This document shows positions 44,128 to 56,491 of a DNA stretch of 64,000 nt, one piece after another. Below the pieces are notes generated by a model. That model was not told the DNA's origin and did no database searches. It saw only the letters and a program-made list of their open reading frames with translations. Source of the DNA: Stenocarpella maydis (lineage: Eukaryota; Ascomycota; Sordariomycetes; Diaporthales; Diaporthaceae); the NCBI GenBank assembly GCA_002270565.1, contig NQMI01000069.1, positions 1-64,000 on the forward strand, written 5' to 3'. The position numbers and the translations under genes are program-made. Within the stretch, counting starts at the first letter, position 1, and every line of letters begins with the position of its first letter.

Positions 44128-45464
44128 ATATTCGCACATAAGAAACCGGCTACCGCACATAAAAAAACGGATGGTACACAGATACAACGGGAAGCAGGGA
44201 TCGGCCACTTATTAAGCAGCCAAGACCCTTATTTCCGTTGTACCCATCTACAAGGGGCATTGCTGGCGTCGTCAGCGTGCCTGGCGTTATGCCATCGCCA
44301 ACCTCGTTGGCGCAAATTCGTGGTGTTTTGCATAATTGCATACATCTTTGCAAGCCTAATTGCGTGCAAATAAGCACTCTATTGCACGCCCAATTGCGCG
44401 CCGAATTGGCGCGATAATTTGTTGCGATAAGTGGTGCGAATTGCTTAGTTAATAGATATTATTATCTGGGACTGTGTTTCCTTCCTGTTACCCTCTTTGT
44501 TGCCTAAATTAATGAAGCCATTGTTACTTTTGTTGTTGACGTCTGAAGCGGTTAAATCTATTGCTGGAAGCCTGTTGATTGTAGCCGTAGCTGCCGTATG
44601 CCGCCTCTTTGCCGGCGGCGTGCTGGGGGCCGTATGCATCTGGGGAGGCGCTGATGAAGCCGGGCCCCTGGATATTGTGGCTATCCCTTGGTGTTTTCGC
44701 TTCGGGCGGCGGCCGGCTTGGTCCTCATCGTCTAGGGACTTGAGGGTTGTATTGTTTTACTTAAAAGCTGAGTTTATGCGTTGTGCTGAAGCCGTCGTTG
44801 CCCCCGTCTTGTTACCAGCCCTGCTGCCTAGGCTTGTGGTATTGGAGGAGGTCTGATGGGTTATCACAGCCCTCCCGATGCTGCTGAAGATGCCCTTTTC
44901 GTCCCCTGCAAACGGATTGTTGTCCTGAGGCCTTCCTCTTGAGTTGAGGACCTTCTTGGGCGAAAGCATGAGGAGGAGGGGGTTCTTGATTGAGAGGTCG
45001 CGATTGAGGTACTATGCTGAGTGGACATCCTCTTTGTTAAGAGGAATACCTGCTTCCTCCTTGTCAGCAATTCTGTTAGCATAGATTAAGCTGAATTGTG
45101 TATAGATTGGGCAACGGCATGTTGATCGCGAGCACTCTCCTTGTGGTGTTTTGCCTTGAAGCATATGTTTCGCCTGCTTCCTTGTCTTTGCGAGAAGCTT
45201 GAGTGCCTCCCTTGCTACTTGAAGGTGTAGTTTGCTAACCTATGGCTTTCTGTTGAACTTTTCTAGGGCCGCCGTTTTCTGCTTGGCTTCCTTAAGCTGG
45301 ATATTACGAGTAGTCTTGATGATAGCCTTAAATGCGCAGCCTTAAACAGATAGGACATTCCCCATCCCGTGGCCTAGCTGGAGCTTGATTTTCCGGTGTA
45401 TCCGCTTAGTAGAGGACGTTGTATGTAAGCTGAAGTTGAGGTTCTCGCAGATCTTGTGGCCGGC

Positions 45465-46043
45465 CTATTTGGTGACGATCTCCTCCTTTTTATTAATGTA
45501 ATATGTCTTGAGATAGTTGAGGATTGCCCTCTGGCCTGAGAACTTCTCTTGCAAATGCTCCCAGGCTGTCTTGTAGGTCTTACGATCGGTAGCAAACTCT
45601 ATGGTCTTGAAGAGGTTGAAGAGGGCTGTTTGGGTGTTGGGGATGGTACTGAGGGCAGGCACTTTCGAAGGCGCCATGGTGGTGTTTCTCTGCGGCACGT
45701 TCTGAAGTCTGAAATCTTTATTGTTACTCTTGGGATCCTTGGGATCCGGGCTTCCTGTGGAGTTTTCGTTCTTAGTAGCTGTGGGCGATTCCTCCCGGCC
45801 TGGCTTCCGCCATTTCTTCTTGATATTGAGGATAACGTTTATGTTGATATGGAAGACGTAAAGCTGGTGTTTTGATTGAGGAAATTCTTTTGTTAGAGCG
45901 TTGATTAAGGCGGTATTATAGTCTGTAATAAAGAGCGAAGGGTCCTTGTTTTTACACTCCTGGAGGAGATTGTGAACCTGCTCTAGTAGCCACTGGAAGC
46001 CTGATTCCTTCTTGTTATTTATGATACCCTGAAAGAGAGGCAA
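45465..46043 (-). pseudogene. MULE B transposase catalytic-domain fragment
   Basis: 192 codons open: FQGIINNKKESGFQWLLEQV, LFITDYNTALINALTKEFP, then the HQLYVFHIN block and LKTYYINKKEEIV. The same domain in MULE A is broken one step earlier. Confidence 0.75.
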
Positions 46044-46310
46044 AATCTTCTTTGTGTGGGTTATGATAGTGCCTTGGAAGTATAGCAGCTTCTTCTGATT
46101 TGTTGAGTATGTGCAATTAAGTGAGATATTGCTAGAGAAACGCTGCTCTTAAATCCATTAGACCTGCTGCATTGTATACCATAAGATGCCCGTGATCGCG
46201 TTATCCTCATTAATGCAAAATCTGTACCAAGTCTCCTTCTCTTTAAGCTAGTATAGTGTTGTTTGGGTTGGTGTATATATGCCTTGTTTCTGTTGTTGAA
46301 AGCCGGCGAG

Positions 46311-46667
46311 CTAGTTCTTTATGGTGTTGTTTCCCACCTTAATGTCTGGGTACTGGTGATGAAGGGCAGCTTTGAGTTGCCTGGGCTTTGCTTGTGATGG
46401 GTCTTGAGCTATTTGAGTGAGGAATTTGTGGTGTTCTTGTGATAGCTTTATGAATCCGCGTTGAGCCTCTGGGACGTCCTGTGGGCCGTGATTAGTATGC
46501 CTTCCCTCCTTAACCCGAAGGACCCATTTGCTGGCTGTATTCCTTGTGTAATGTGTAGTTGCCTTCCATTTGTAGCTACATTTGATTGTAGAGGACTGAT
46601 ATTTTCTTGTAGTGCTGGGCCAGGCAGTACCGCCCTGGCTATATGTTAAGACCATATAAGTTGGCAC
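46311..46667 (-). pseudogene. N-terminal DNA-binding-like fragment of MULE B transposase
   Basis: Lys/His/Gln-rich fragment of 118 codons upstream of the catalytic part in the same direction (YKWKATTHYTRNTASKWVLR; ALHHQYPDIKVGNNTIKN). The order fits the N-terminal zinc-binding/FAR1-like region of a MULE transposase, but key residues are not certain. Confidence 0.5.
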
Positions 46668-49600
46668 TGAGCTTTGTATAACTGTAGAGAACCCGGATAA
46701 CTTTGCTGATGCATTTAGTTCCGCATAAAGATTACTGAAAGTATTATAGCCATTATGAAATAGTTGTAGGAAAGGGGGTGGGTTAGCGAGGGCTGGTTGA
46801 TGGTGGTTTATAGCAGTAATATTTGCATTCCATTATAATATGCATTACTACTGCAGCTTAAGGCCGGCTTTCTTGGCACATATGCCATTACTATAATACT
46901 AAAAAAACATCTGATAACTAGATAGGGGTAAATAATGATGCTTTATTGATTTAAATATTATTTAATTTATTTATTAGGGCGTTGAGGGTGGTGGGGTGAT
47001 AGGGGTTTGGGGGGTGGTGAGGCGCGGATGTTAACAACATATGGGCCCTATAGCCCTTATATGGTCTTTGCATTCACGCCCCTGGTCGTCAATTCGAGGG
47101 CCCCCGGCTTAGTGCATTACATCAGCGAACGCGCTTTCCTATGGCTGCGCGTGCAGCGCAACCGGCCGGGTGCTTAGTCACTAGCTTATGGTTGCCATCT
47201 GTTTCTTATGTGCGAATATTGGGGGTTATAAAAGGGGTATTATTTTATAAGGCGCCCTAGCGCCTTGTTTAGAGTACTCTTTGTGAAGGCATCTGCTGGG
47301 TTATAGTCCCCAGTAATCCACTAGATCTTATGGATCTTATGCTTCTTATATAACTACCTTAATACTATCACATTAATCATAAGGCGTTTCTTTTATTATC
47401 CCTAGCTTAAAAATACTTATATAAAGAGTAGGAATCTATACAGATAATAAGAGGGATCTCTAGCAGGTTTAAGCGCATAGTAATTTAGCGGAGAGTAGCA
47501 ATTATTACAATCCCTATATTAAAGCCATTAACTATACTATAGATCTCGGAAGCAAATACACTACACATAACCCTCTTACACTTAGTTAACAACCAATAAA
47601 GGATATTCCCAGTAATCTCTTATATAAACGGTTGCTTAACTTACGCTTTATTTACTAAGGCAATTATATAGCTAATCTAAGAACTAAGGTCCTTATTATT
47701 AGCAAAAGATCTATCCATAAAGATTATCAACTTAGCTACCATAAGGTCTAAAGGAATATAGTTAAAACCACAGCTAAGGTAATCTACTTACTACTTTAGC
47801 TACTTATTTAACTTAATGCAATCTTCTTCTTTAAGGTCTTGGATTTAAGCTATAATAAAGAGGTTAAATGCTGCTTCCAGGTAGCAAATAGAAGCTAGAT
47901 ATGCTCCTCTTGCGCGCTACTCCATATACTATTAAGTGCGGTCCTTAGCTATATAGTTAACTAGCTATATCTTTGCCCCTTAGCCCTTCTATCTAAGATA
48001 TATAATGCCGTTATATAATATTGTAATCTTCATGTTATTAAAGTCTAGTAATTTCTTAGGAGTTAGCCTATCCTTTAGCTTACAATAAATCTCCTCCTCC
48101 TTAATCTTCTATCCTTTAAGCTCTAAAAAGGCCGGGGTATAGAGGGTAAGAGTATCATTAGTCTATATGGCGGTAATACTAAAGATATCCTCACTGCTAT
48201 AATTAGCTATTAAGAGGTATGAGTCATATGCAGACATAATCATCCTTAGCTTCTTAATATAGTGTTTATAATATATAGCCCACCAGTCCACACCAGCTTC
48301 TACAATGCTATATAAGGGTTTAATTACCCTTATAATTATGCCGGCCGGGTATTTGCCCCTTATTTTAGGAGGAAGATAGCATAGAATGGGCCTCTTAAGT
48401 GTAGATTTTAACTATAGATAGGCCTGGGTAATATTACAGAGCTCAAGATATAATCCCTTAATCATTAATATAGGCATAAGAGCAATAAGAAGTTAATAAC
48501 TTATACATTATACCATTAGTAATTATATAAGGATCTCATGCGTTATAAGGTTACTAAATCCAGCAACAATAAGGCAGGACTTCTTATATAGCTTCTCAGT
48601 TTTACCCTTAATCTTTCTAATAATATAAGATTTAAAGATTTGGATTCCTCCATACTTCCACTTATCAAACTACTCAAACTAAAACACTCCTTAGCCGATC
48701 AGCTTAAATACTTCCTTATTATCTAACTCTTTAAAGGAGTCACCCAGGGTAGTAATGATGCCATCCTAATGGAGCTTTAAAGTAAGCTTATAGTTCTCAA
48801 CTTCACGTAAGATAAGGAATACATAAGCGGTAATCTCATCTTCCATATTATCAGCAGCAGCAGCACTATTATTATCATTATCCATAATAACAACCGCCTT
48901 CTTCTTGCTCTTGACCCCCCATAGCCGTCCTCATCATCAAGGGATTACCGGGTCAGGAATAGCCGGTACAGGGTCTGGCTTAAAGCATACTAGCTCCTCT
49001 AGGGTGTTATCAGGGTCCAGCAGATCAAGAGGTTCTTCTTTATCACAATAGTACAGCTATACAAGGGTTAACTAGAAGACAACTAGTCCATTAGGAAGGT
49101 TGATTATCACATTATAATTATTAATAGAGAGCAGTTTATATAGGCCTTACCACCCAATCTTTTCTCTCCATACCCGAACTTCGCTCTAAAGTAATAGGCT
49201 TAAAACTTCTAATGTAACTAGGCTATTCCTTACATACAATGCTTTACCGATTTTACATACAGCATTAATTTTCCTAATCTCCTTTATCACCTTTTATACC
49301 GCCTCAGCCCTTTTTAGAGTAGACAGTATAGGGGCTAAGTCCTCTATCACATGCGGGTATGCTCCAAATATAAGGAGAGTTAGCACGAGACCATCCGGGC
49401 TAACTGTATTATTAACTGCACTAAAGCTTGCCTATAGTATAGCTTCTTTAGTAAATATAGTTAATAACTCAGCATACAATATATTAAAAGCCCTATACAA
49501 AGGAGCATAATATCATTCTACTTTACTAATTAACTAATATGCTTCCGCGGGTATTTATTTATATATAATCCCCATAATACATATAATACTCTTAAACTTG

Positions 49601-50149
49601 CTAAAAGTAAAGTTAGTCCCCACATTAAATATAAGATGGTCTAGGGGACCCATATATATATTAATCCAGCAGCTCCATAAGGCTTCCTATATATCTTTAG
49701 TGGAGAAAAAAGCCAAGAATCGCCTGGCTTGGAAGGAGGTAGCTAAGTTAACAATGTGTAGTACAGGGAGCCCTATCAAGTACATCACATCCACGATAAC
49801 TTCAAGTTAAAGTTAACATCATTACAGAGGTTAAACTTAAATCTCTAGGGCGCGGGAGAGTGCATTTGGCAATGGTGGTAGAACTTGGTAATAGCCTCTA
49901 GTACTAAGAAATCAATATTATAGCCAGCGCCTACTAGTAGCCGAGAGAGCCTCTCAACTGATAGGTGCCCAAATCATCTGTATAGTCGCTACAACTCAGT
50001 CTCCGTAAGGAAGAGAATGGGGGCATTGCTACCCTTATCAATATCCATAAGGAACCATAGATATCCCCACTTCTAAGTGATAGGAAACATCCTCTCATAC
50101 TGCTAATTTAGCTTATATTATACAACTTCATTAGTTATATTCCACACAA

Positions 50150-50460
50150 AGAGCGAGTGCGTGTTCATATCTTATACATATAAGAGGAAGGGGGTTGGCA
50201 TCTTCATCACATAAAACGTCAAGTTGCCAGCTGCTGTATTAACTGTAGTTGCCCCTATTGACTGTAGTAGTTCTCCTGGCCTAAAGCGGACTGTTGCTTC
50301 TCCTGCGCGGGACGTATCAAGAGTGATAGGCATAAGTTGCTACAGCGCAATATATTGGTTATACCCAACAGTAGAGTAGTTGGCTGCACCAGTATCTAGG
50401 AGAATCCCTTGGAAACACTAACGCAAGTAGTTGTCTATCGTGAAGACCTCCTTAATACCG
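50150..50460 (-). pseudogene. copia aspartic protease relic
   Basis: Reads GILLDTGAANYSTVG then SRAGEATVRFRPGEL and AAGNLTFYVMKMPTPFLL with two stops (TAG, TAA). It is the best-preserved domain of the element and carries the DTGA active-site motif. Confidence 0.7.
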
Positions 50461-53145
50461 CCGGCTCTTTCGCCGGTCTTGGTGTCGCTAGTGTTAACGC
50501 TGTTCCCGCCAGTCACAGAGCCGGGGCCGTCCTGGTCCTCCTCGTTGTCGTTGTCTCCGGAGCCGGGGCTGTCCTGGTCATCTCTGCTATTGACCTCCCT
50601 GGGGTTGGGACCGTCCTGGTCCTCCTCGTTGTCGTTGATGCTAAAAGTATGGAGGAAAGCTTGGTCTACTAACCATGTGTAGTTTTCGCGGTTTTTAATA
50701 CTATTAACAAACATACTAGTGCTTTCTTAGTTGTTATTCTTATAGTTAATGCCCTTATAGTTAATAAGAAACAAGTAGAATTCCTTATTTAAGCCACCAT
50801 ATATATATATATATATACTCTTAGCCCTCTAGCGCTCTTAGAAGGAGTGATTTAATAACCAATACCCCTCCTTCTAGTAGATATAGTACCTTTTCTTATC
50901 TAGGGGGTTATCTCTCTTACGCCTTCTATATAGGTAGTTATCTCCTCTAGGGGGTGGTTGGAAGTTGCCCTAGGGGCAATAGTTGCTTTAAGGATGGTAG
51001 TTGCCTTGTCCCAGGGGGTATCGCCTATGTGCAGAGCCTTATAAGTAGTTGCCTTTACGCCACCGGTTATTATTATACCGGCGGTCCAGGTAGTACTAGT
51101 TATTATTAGGGTGCTTAGAGTGATAAAAGTAGTTATTACTAGGGTAGTCAAAGTGCTCATTATTGCCCTAGTCTTCCTCATCATTATAGTTGCCATCTAG
51201 CTAATCATCATTGCCTTGCCCTGTAGTGTATTGCCGGGAGGGGCGCTAAGGTCCTAATGATGCAGCATAATGACGGAGCATGTTATATGCTTCATTAGTA
51301 GTAGCCAGGGCCGTCACCTTAATATAGTAGAACTCGGGTATACTACATATTGCGCGTATAAGGTTATTATATAGTGGTTTATCTCCAAGTGCTCCTTTAT
51401 AGCCAAGTATTTAGGCATATTACTTTATATTTTTAATCAGAATCTCCACTACTTTTAACAGGGTTTTATTCTCATTCCTTTACTATATTAATGCAAAAGT
51501 AGTAGTATTTTATATAATCAAATATACTTATTATCTACCATCTATATTAAATCATTACTTAAGTTTAGCATATACTATAGCAAAGGTATCTCTATCTATA
51601 ATCAACTAGATATAAAAGTCCTTAGCCTTACCCTTTAATATTGCAAGTAATGCTACTTAAAAGTAGGTAGGGTATAGGTGATTATTCTTATAGATATTAT
51701 AAAAAAGATAAATCTTATCATTAAGCACTTCATCTATTGCCCCAGTAAGCTTCTTATTATCCGAGTAGTATTTAGTTAAGTTAGCAGACATCCCTTTCTT
51801 CAATAATATGCCATTTAGTAGCACTAGAGGGATTATTGCATACTTCTCATAGGACACTCGGAATTCTTCCCACTTAGGTGATAACTCATAGCCATCAGAG
51901 GTCTCAAAGGCATAGACGCCGCATAGCTGACGGGATAGTGGTTGAGGTTCGGGTACGGCTAGTATAGTAGGTTGCAGTATGGGTCCCTAAGTACTTGGGC
52001 CTATTCCCCAGTTATTACTCAGTACTAGTGCATATCCTTTAAATGATTTATTATTATTAAAAGAAATATAATCACAATATCTCTTTAACTAAATCATCTA
52101 TTAATACTAGTGTTATATAGATGCTAGGGCTCTCAGCAGAGATTCTAATTCCAATAATTCCATAAAGGCCTTTATATTATCATTAACCCGTAGGCATATC
52201 CCTTTATATTATAGTATCTTCTTAAGGGCCGAGAGGATATCATAATAAACTACCTTAAATGCTAATTCTTCCCAACCCTGGAAGTCATTCTTAAACTCCT
52301 TATAGATATCTTAGCCAGTGAGTCTTATGTATACTTAATAGCGCCATTACACATAGGTACTCAGGTGCATTATATATTATCTTAAGTTACTCAGGGCCTC
52401 TAGATCTAGGTCTATTTCCCATAGGTCGGCATTAAGACCTAATTTAGCAGCAGCTTCCTTAAGTGATATTTCCTTAATTATATCCTATAAGTTAATTAGG
52501 CCAAGGCCGGTAGCACCCGCTAGTGCAGTTATTAATACTGATAGTATAGGGGTATTATCTTTACCAGCTATTATAATGTATGGGTTGTATAGTTAATAAT
52601 AGGGGTATACTAGGGCAAAGTAGGGGTTAAATAAATAGTAATAAGGGGTAGTAAGTATGTAGGGGTAAGCTTATTAGCAGGGGGTAGTAAAGATATACCG
52701 GCTGGTAGAGTTAACCTCAGTTAGTATAGCTATTACTAGAGTTATTACCGGTTAATTGCCAATATATGCTAAAGTGGTAATATCTTTAACATTATCTTTA
52801 AGAGTAGTAGGGGTTAGCAACATTATATAGTATCTACATTCCGCGGTTGCCTTCCGATAATACTTAGGGCGTAATGGACGCACGTTTAATGAAGATAGAG
52901 TATAGCGTAACATATATAGAGCTCTCTTCACCTCACGATGGGTAGTAACAATATCATTAAAGTCCACTATAGCATCATTACAGAATCCACTAAAGTCTCT
53001 TTAAGGGGCAGTACCATTAGTACCATTAGCATAGCTACTATCAAGCAGCGAAGGCCTGTCTCTTCAACCTTGCTAATCTATAGTCGCCCTTGCAACCACT
53101 AATTAGTGTTGGCTGGGTTACGTATTGCAATACGATTGGGGGTTA

Positions 53146-53317
53146 TGGTTAAAATTCTCTATCTAGGAGTAGTGGGTGTAGTGGGCGTAGCCCGCCAACT
53201 ATCTCGGGCTTATATAGAGGGTAGTGGTTGCTGAGTAAGCAACTACGCCCTCTGGCTACAGTATGGTGGCTGTAGCGCTAGCCCACCAGTGTGCTGTTGC
53301 ACACTGCTATTGCCACA
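53146..53317 (-). repeat. LTR of the copia element (5' LTR)
   Basis: 172 bp; on the minus strand begins TGTGGCAATAGC and ends TTTTAACCA. It contains a self-complementary GTGTGCAACAGCACAC. It is repeated at 53361-53534. The inner border is uncertain and may extend toward 53100. Confidence 0.7.
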
Positions 53318-53360
53318 AATAGATTCTTTAAATTTTAATCTTTATTTAGTAGTTTTTAAG

Positions 53361-53534
53361 NNGTTAAAATTCTCTCTATCTAGGAGTAGTGGGTGTAGTG
53401 GGCGTAGCCCGCCAACTATCTCGGGCTTATATAGAGGGTAGTGGTTGCTGAGTAAGCAACTACGTCCTCTAACTACAGTATGGTAGCTGTAGTGCTAGCC
53501 CACCAGTGTGCTGTTGCACACTGCTATTGCCACA
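53361..53534 (-). repeat. second copia LTR next to an assembly gap
   Basis: Same sequence and orientation as 53146-53317 with several C-to-T/G-to-A differences and a CT insertion. The first two bases are N. It is either a solo LTR or the edge of another copy collapsed in assembly. Confidence 0.7.
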
Positions 53535-54244
53535 CTATTAGTATTTTACATAATATATTAGAAAACCTTAACATTTTTAAGGTTTCTTTATATTTCTATT
53601 ATATAAAAAATGTTATTTAAATATCTATATCGTATATATATATATATCTATATATATAATTAAACTACATTTAGAGGAAATATTCTATTTCTAAGATTTA
53701 ATTTAGATTTAGTAACAAGGTTTTACTAACATTTTAAACTTCTTTATTTAATAATTAGTTATAAATTAATCAGTTATATAATATCTTATTTAGTACTTTT
53801 GTTTTATATGGTAGTATTACTGTATTTATGTCATAGAGGGCTTATGTATAAAGTTTACATTAGACTTAATAGTAGGTCTTGAACTAGAGGTGTTTGGGTG
53901 GGAGAAGGGGGCCGAATCAGGGGGGGCCCGAAAGTGGGTCACCCACGTTATGTTGGGCTGGGGATCATCGCTGAGCGGGCCGCAGCGATATTTGCCCATT
54001 CGGGCAATTCGAAGGCAGCGATGTGCATAACGCACTTGGTCGACCTCGGAAGATCAAAGATTGGGTGGGACTCACATACATCAGACACCCCGGAATGTCT
54101 GGCCCACAAGATTCTCTCAGTTTCCTCGACAGGCTCATCCAAAATCGTACGAGAAGAACAGGATCGATTTGTAGCCGCAAGAGTTGAAAACTCCATCTTT
54201 GTCTCTTCCAAGGAAGACCCTGGAAACGGAACTACCTATCCAGA
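53535..54244. other. AT-rich flank and promoter region
   Basis: 53.5-53.86 kb is extremely AT-rich (probably RIP-affected). From 53.9 kb the composition returns to normal and should contain the ligase promoter and 5' UTR. An upstream open frame at 53898 is not supported. Confidence 0.45.
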
Positions 54245-56491
54245 ATGCCTGAGAAATCGATCTTCCACGGGCCGAGTGAGCCTCCACTTCTGGACCTCAG
54301 CATTGCAGACATGCTGGACGTCCAGGAAAAGCGGCACGGGGACCACATTGCCGTCGCTGCATTGCATCAGGATACCCGATACATCTACAGTAGTCTCCGA
54401 GGCAGAGTCAGGGCAACGGCGTCCGTGCTTCTGAAGAGCGGCATCCACCCGGGAGACAGAATAGTTCTACTTACTGGCAACTGTATTGAGTTTGTAGAAA
54501 TCTTTTTGGCTGTCGCGGCGGTGGGTGCTATTTCAGTCCTCGTGGCGCCGGCCCTGGCTCCTAATGAGGTTCAGGATGCGGTGAAGAGCGTCGGTGAGAT
54601 TTTGTTTCTTTCTCTGCGTTGTCATTCATCATGAGAAGAGGGGGAGAGAGAAAAAAAAAGAATAGAGAGAAGAAAAAAAAAGAAGAAATTCCAATCCCAC
54701 TTCATCCACCTTCAACTCCCCTCAAGAAAATTTAGATGTCGACCCAGTTGGGCTTTTGCTACCATTCCAACCATTACTCCCGGGAAGGGATCTGCTGACT
54801 GACATGCAATGCAGAGCCGAGGATGCTGTTCATCGCGGCCAAGATCGGATTCCGCAGCTACGCCAACATTCTCACATGGGCTTCCAATATTTTCTCCGGA
54901 AACGTGATTGTTATCGGTGGCGACAGTAAAAGTTACAACAACGACGCGTCATCCCCGGGAAGCCTGGTAGCTTTTGATCAGTTTTTACAAGGGCTCGCTA
55001 TAACGTCGCACCCGCCGAATGAAGAGAACGGAAGTGACGACGCCGTGCCCCTATCCAAGGCATGGTCTGCTGTCTTGCCCTCGTCCCCGTGCTGCTTTCA
55101 ATTCACTAGTGGAACGACTGGCCCACGCAAGGCCTCCATGTTGTCGCATCAGTAAGCCAGCACTACCGTCTTCCTCCCGCCTTGACCACGCAGTTACCGT
55201 TTGTCTGGGACGCCTGTCTCCTTCTGACAACCTCTCATAGCAACCTGATCAACAACGCGAATTTCGTTGGCCATCGGCTACAGCTCGAGAGAGCCGACAG
55301 GATATGTTGTATACCACCCCTTTCTCACTGTTTCGGCCTCGTGGGAGGGCTCCTCGCCACCCTGTTGCACGGGAGCTCCTTGATCTTGCCATCCGAAGTA
55401 TTCAACCCTCCCCTCACACTGAAAGCCATGCTCCACGAAGGCTGCACACAAGTTATTGGGGTGCCTTCAATGTTCGATGCGTTGATCAAACAGGAGAAAA
55501 AGCGGATGCGGAGTGAGGACGGCGCATCCGCTGCCGACTACAAGCTGCGATCCGGCATCATTGCCGGGGCTACGCCGCCTCTTGAGATTCTCCGCGACCT
55601 GAAAGCCCATTTCAATTTGGGGAAGCTGCTTTATCCATTTGGTCAGTACCCCTTTGTTACAGTATCGCCTAAACTGCTCCTCTGGGAGTTGCCCACAGCT
55701 TAGGCTGTCTACGAAGTATCACCTGTTAACGACAGGCACACAGGCATGACTGAGCTTTCTGCTGTCAGTATTTGCACTACGCTCAAGGACTCTTTATTGC
55801 AAGACAACAGTTCCGTCGGCACGGTGATGCCACACACAGGCATCAAAGTCGTCGACGAGAACGGCTCAGTATGCCCTCTGGGCGTCCAAGGAGAATTGTG
55901 TGTTAGCGGCTACCTCGTCCATCTCGGATATTTCCGCAACGAGGCTAAAACAGAAGAGGCGATCCATACCGATGAATCAGGCAAACCTTGGCTCCGTACG
56001 GGAGACATCGTGGTCCTTGACGCCGCCGGACGATGCAGGGTCGAGGGCCGATCCAAGGACATGATAAAGAAGCGTAAGTTTCCCAAAGAATTGCCCGAGT
56101 TGGGACTTTGCCTCCGTTACAGTGAGTAGCCGCTGATACTATACCACGAGCAGATGGCGAGAACATCGTGCCCAGAGATATCGAAGACCTTCTTGCCGCA
56201 AATGACTCTGTCAAGACATCTGCCGTGGTGGGAGTGCCCAGCGAGAAGCACGGTGAGTCGATTGTGGCTTTCGTGGAACGACACGATCGCGGTGCTGTGG
56301 TCGAGCGGCAAATGAAGAAGTTCCTGAGGGAGAAAGGACTGGCTCCGCACAAGATGCCAGATTTCTTCATGACTGTAGGGGACGGTCCGAGTGACAACGG
56401 GACAATGTCCGAGTTTCCACTGAACGCAACCGGGAAGATACTCAAGACCGAGCTACGTCGCCACTCCCGTGCACACCTCGCTATGGCCTGA
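54245..56491 (+). CDS. AMP-forming acyl-CoA ligase-like enzyme
   Basis: Five exons: 54245..54593, 54815..55151, 55241..55641, 55744..56073 and 56154..56491, all phases closing, for 584 residues. Adenylation motifs are present: FTSGTTGPRKASMLSH (residues ~213-228, P-loop with Lys), YPFGMTELSAV (A5), WLRTGDIVVLD (A7), RVEGRSKDMIK (A8) and the C-terminal catalytic lysine in GKILK (~570). There is no carrier-protein or reductase domain, so it is a stand-alone ligase of the 4-coumarate/fatty acyl-CoA ligase group, activating a carboxylic acid via an adenylate. There is no clear peroxisomal signal (ends LAMA). It lies upstream of a methyltransferase and an AflR-like regulator, so a biosynthetic role is plausible. 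Confidence 0.9.

Larger units (their letters stand above)
44128..47219 (-). mobile_element. Mutator-like (MULE) DNA transposon B, inactivated
   Basis: Perfect 19-bp inverted repeats ATATTCGCACATAAGAAAC (44128-44146) and its complement (47201-47219) bound a 3.1-kb element. Its transposase reads on the minus strand: N-terminal part 46667..46311, catalytic part 46043..45465, C-terminal parts near 45082..44864 and 44639..44445. Stops and frame changes separate them. It is homologous to MULE A along the whole coding region (for example HQLYVFHININVILNIKKKW here). The left flank shares AATAATRAAAGAATGCGG with that of MULE A. The right end directly touches the decayed copia element. Confidence 0.8.
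47222..53317 (-). mobile_element. Ty1/copia LTR retrotransposon, heavily RIP-mutated
   Basis: About 6 kb, very AT-rich, with no long ORF, but translation of the minus strand shows copia domains in order. Near 50.41 kb GILLDTGAANYSTVGYNQY (aspartic protease, DTGA) leads into SRAGEATVRF. Near 49.97-49.85 kb FGHLSVERLSRLLVGAGYNI and FYHHCQMHS give the zinc-binding pre-integrase part. Near 48.2 kb KLRMIMSAYDSYLLI and TNDTL mark the reverse transcriptase core. Near 47.3 kb come the RNase H block (DSYSLYKYF) and the tail NPADAFTK-like. Stop codons stand where CAA, CAG or TGG are expected. The 5' LTR is at 53146-53317; no 3' LTR is found, because the element ends at the inverted repeat of MULE B. 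Confidence 0.8.

Noticed and set aside
50409..50682. Two overlapping plus-strand frames and an acidic minus-strand frame in the copia region
   Set aside because: All are parts or shadows of the copia polyprotein linker just before the aspartic protease; the Asp/Glu-rich repeats are low complexity, not a separate gene.
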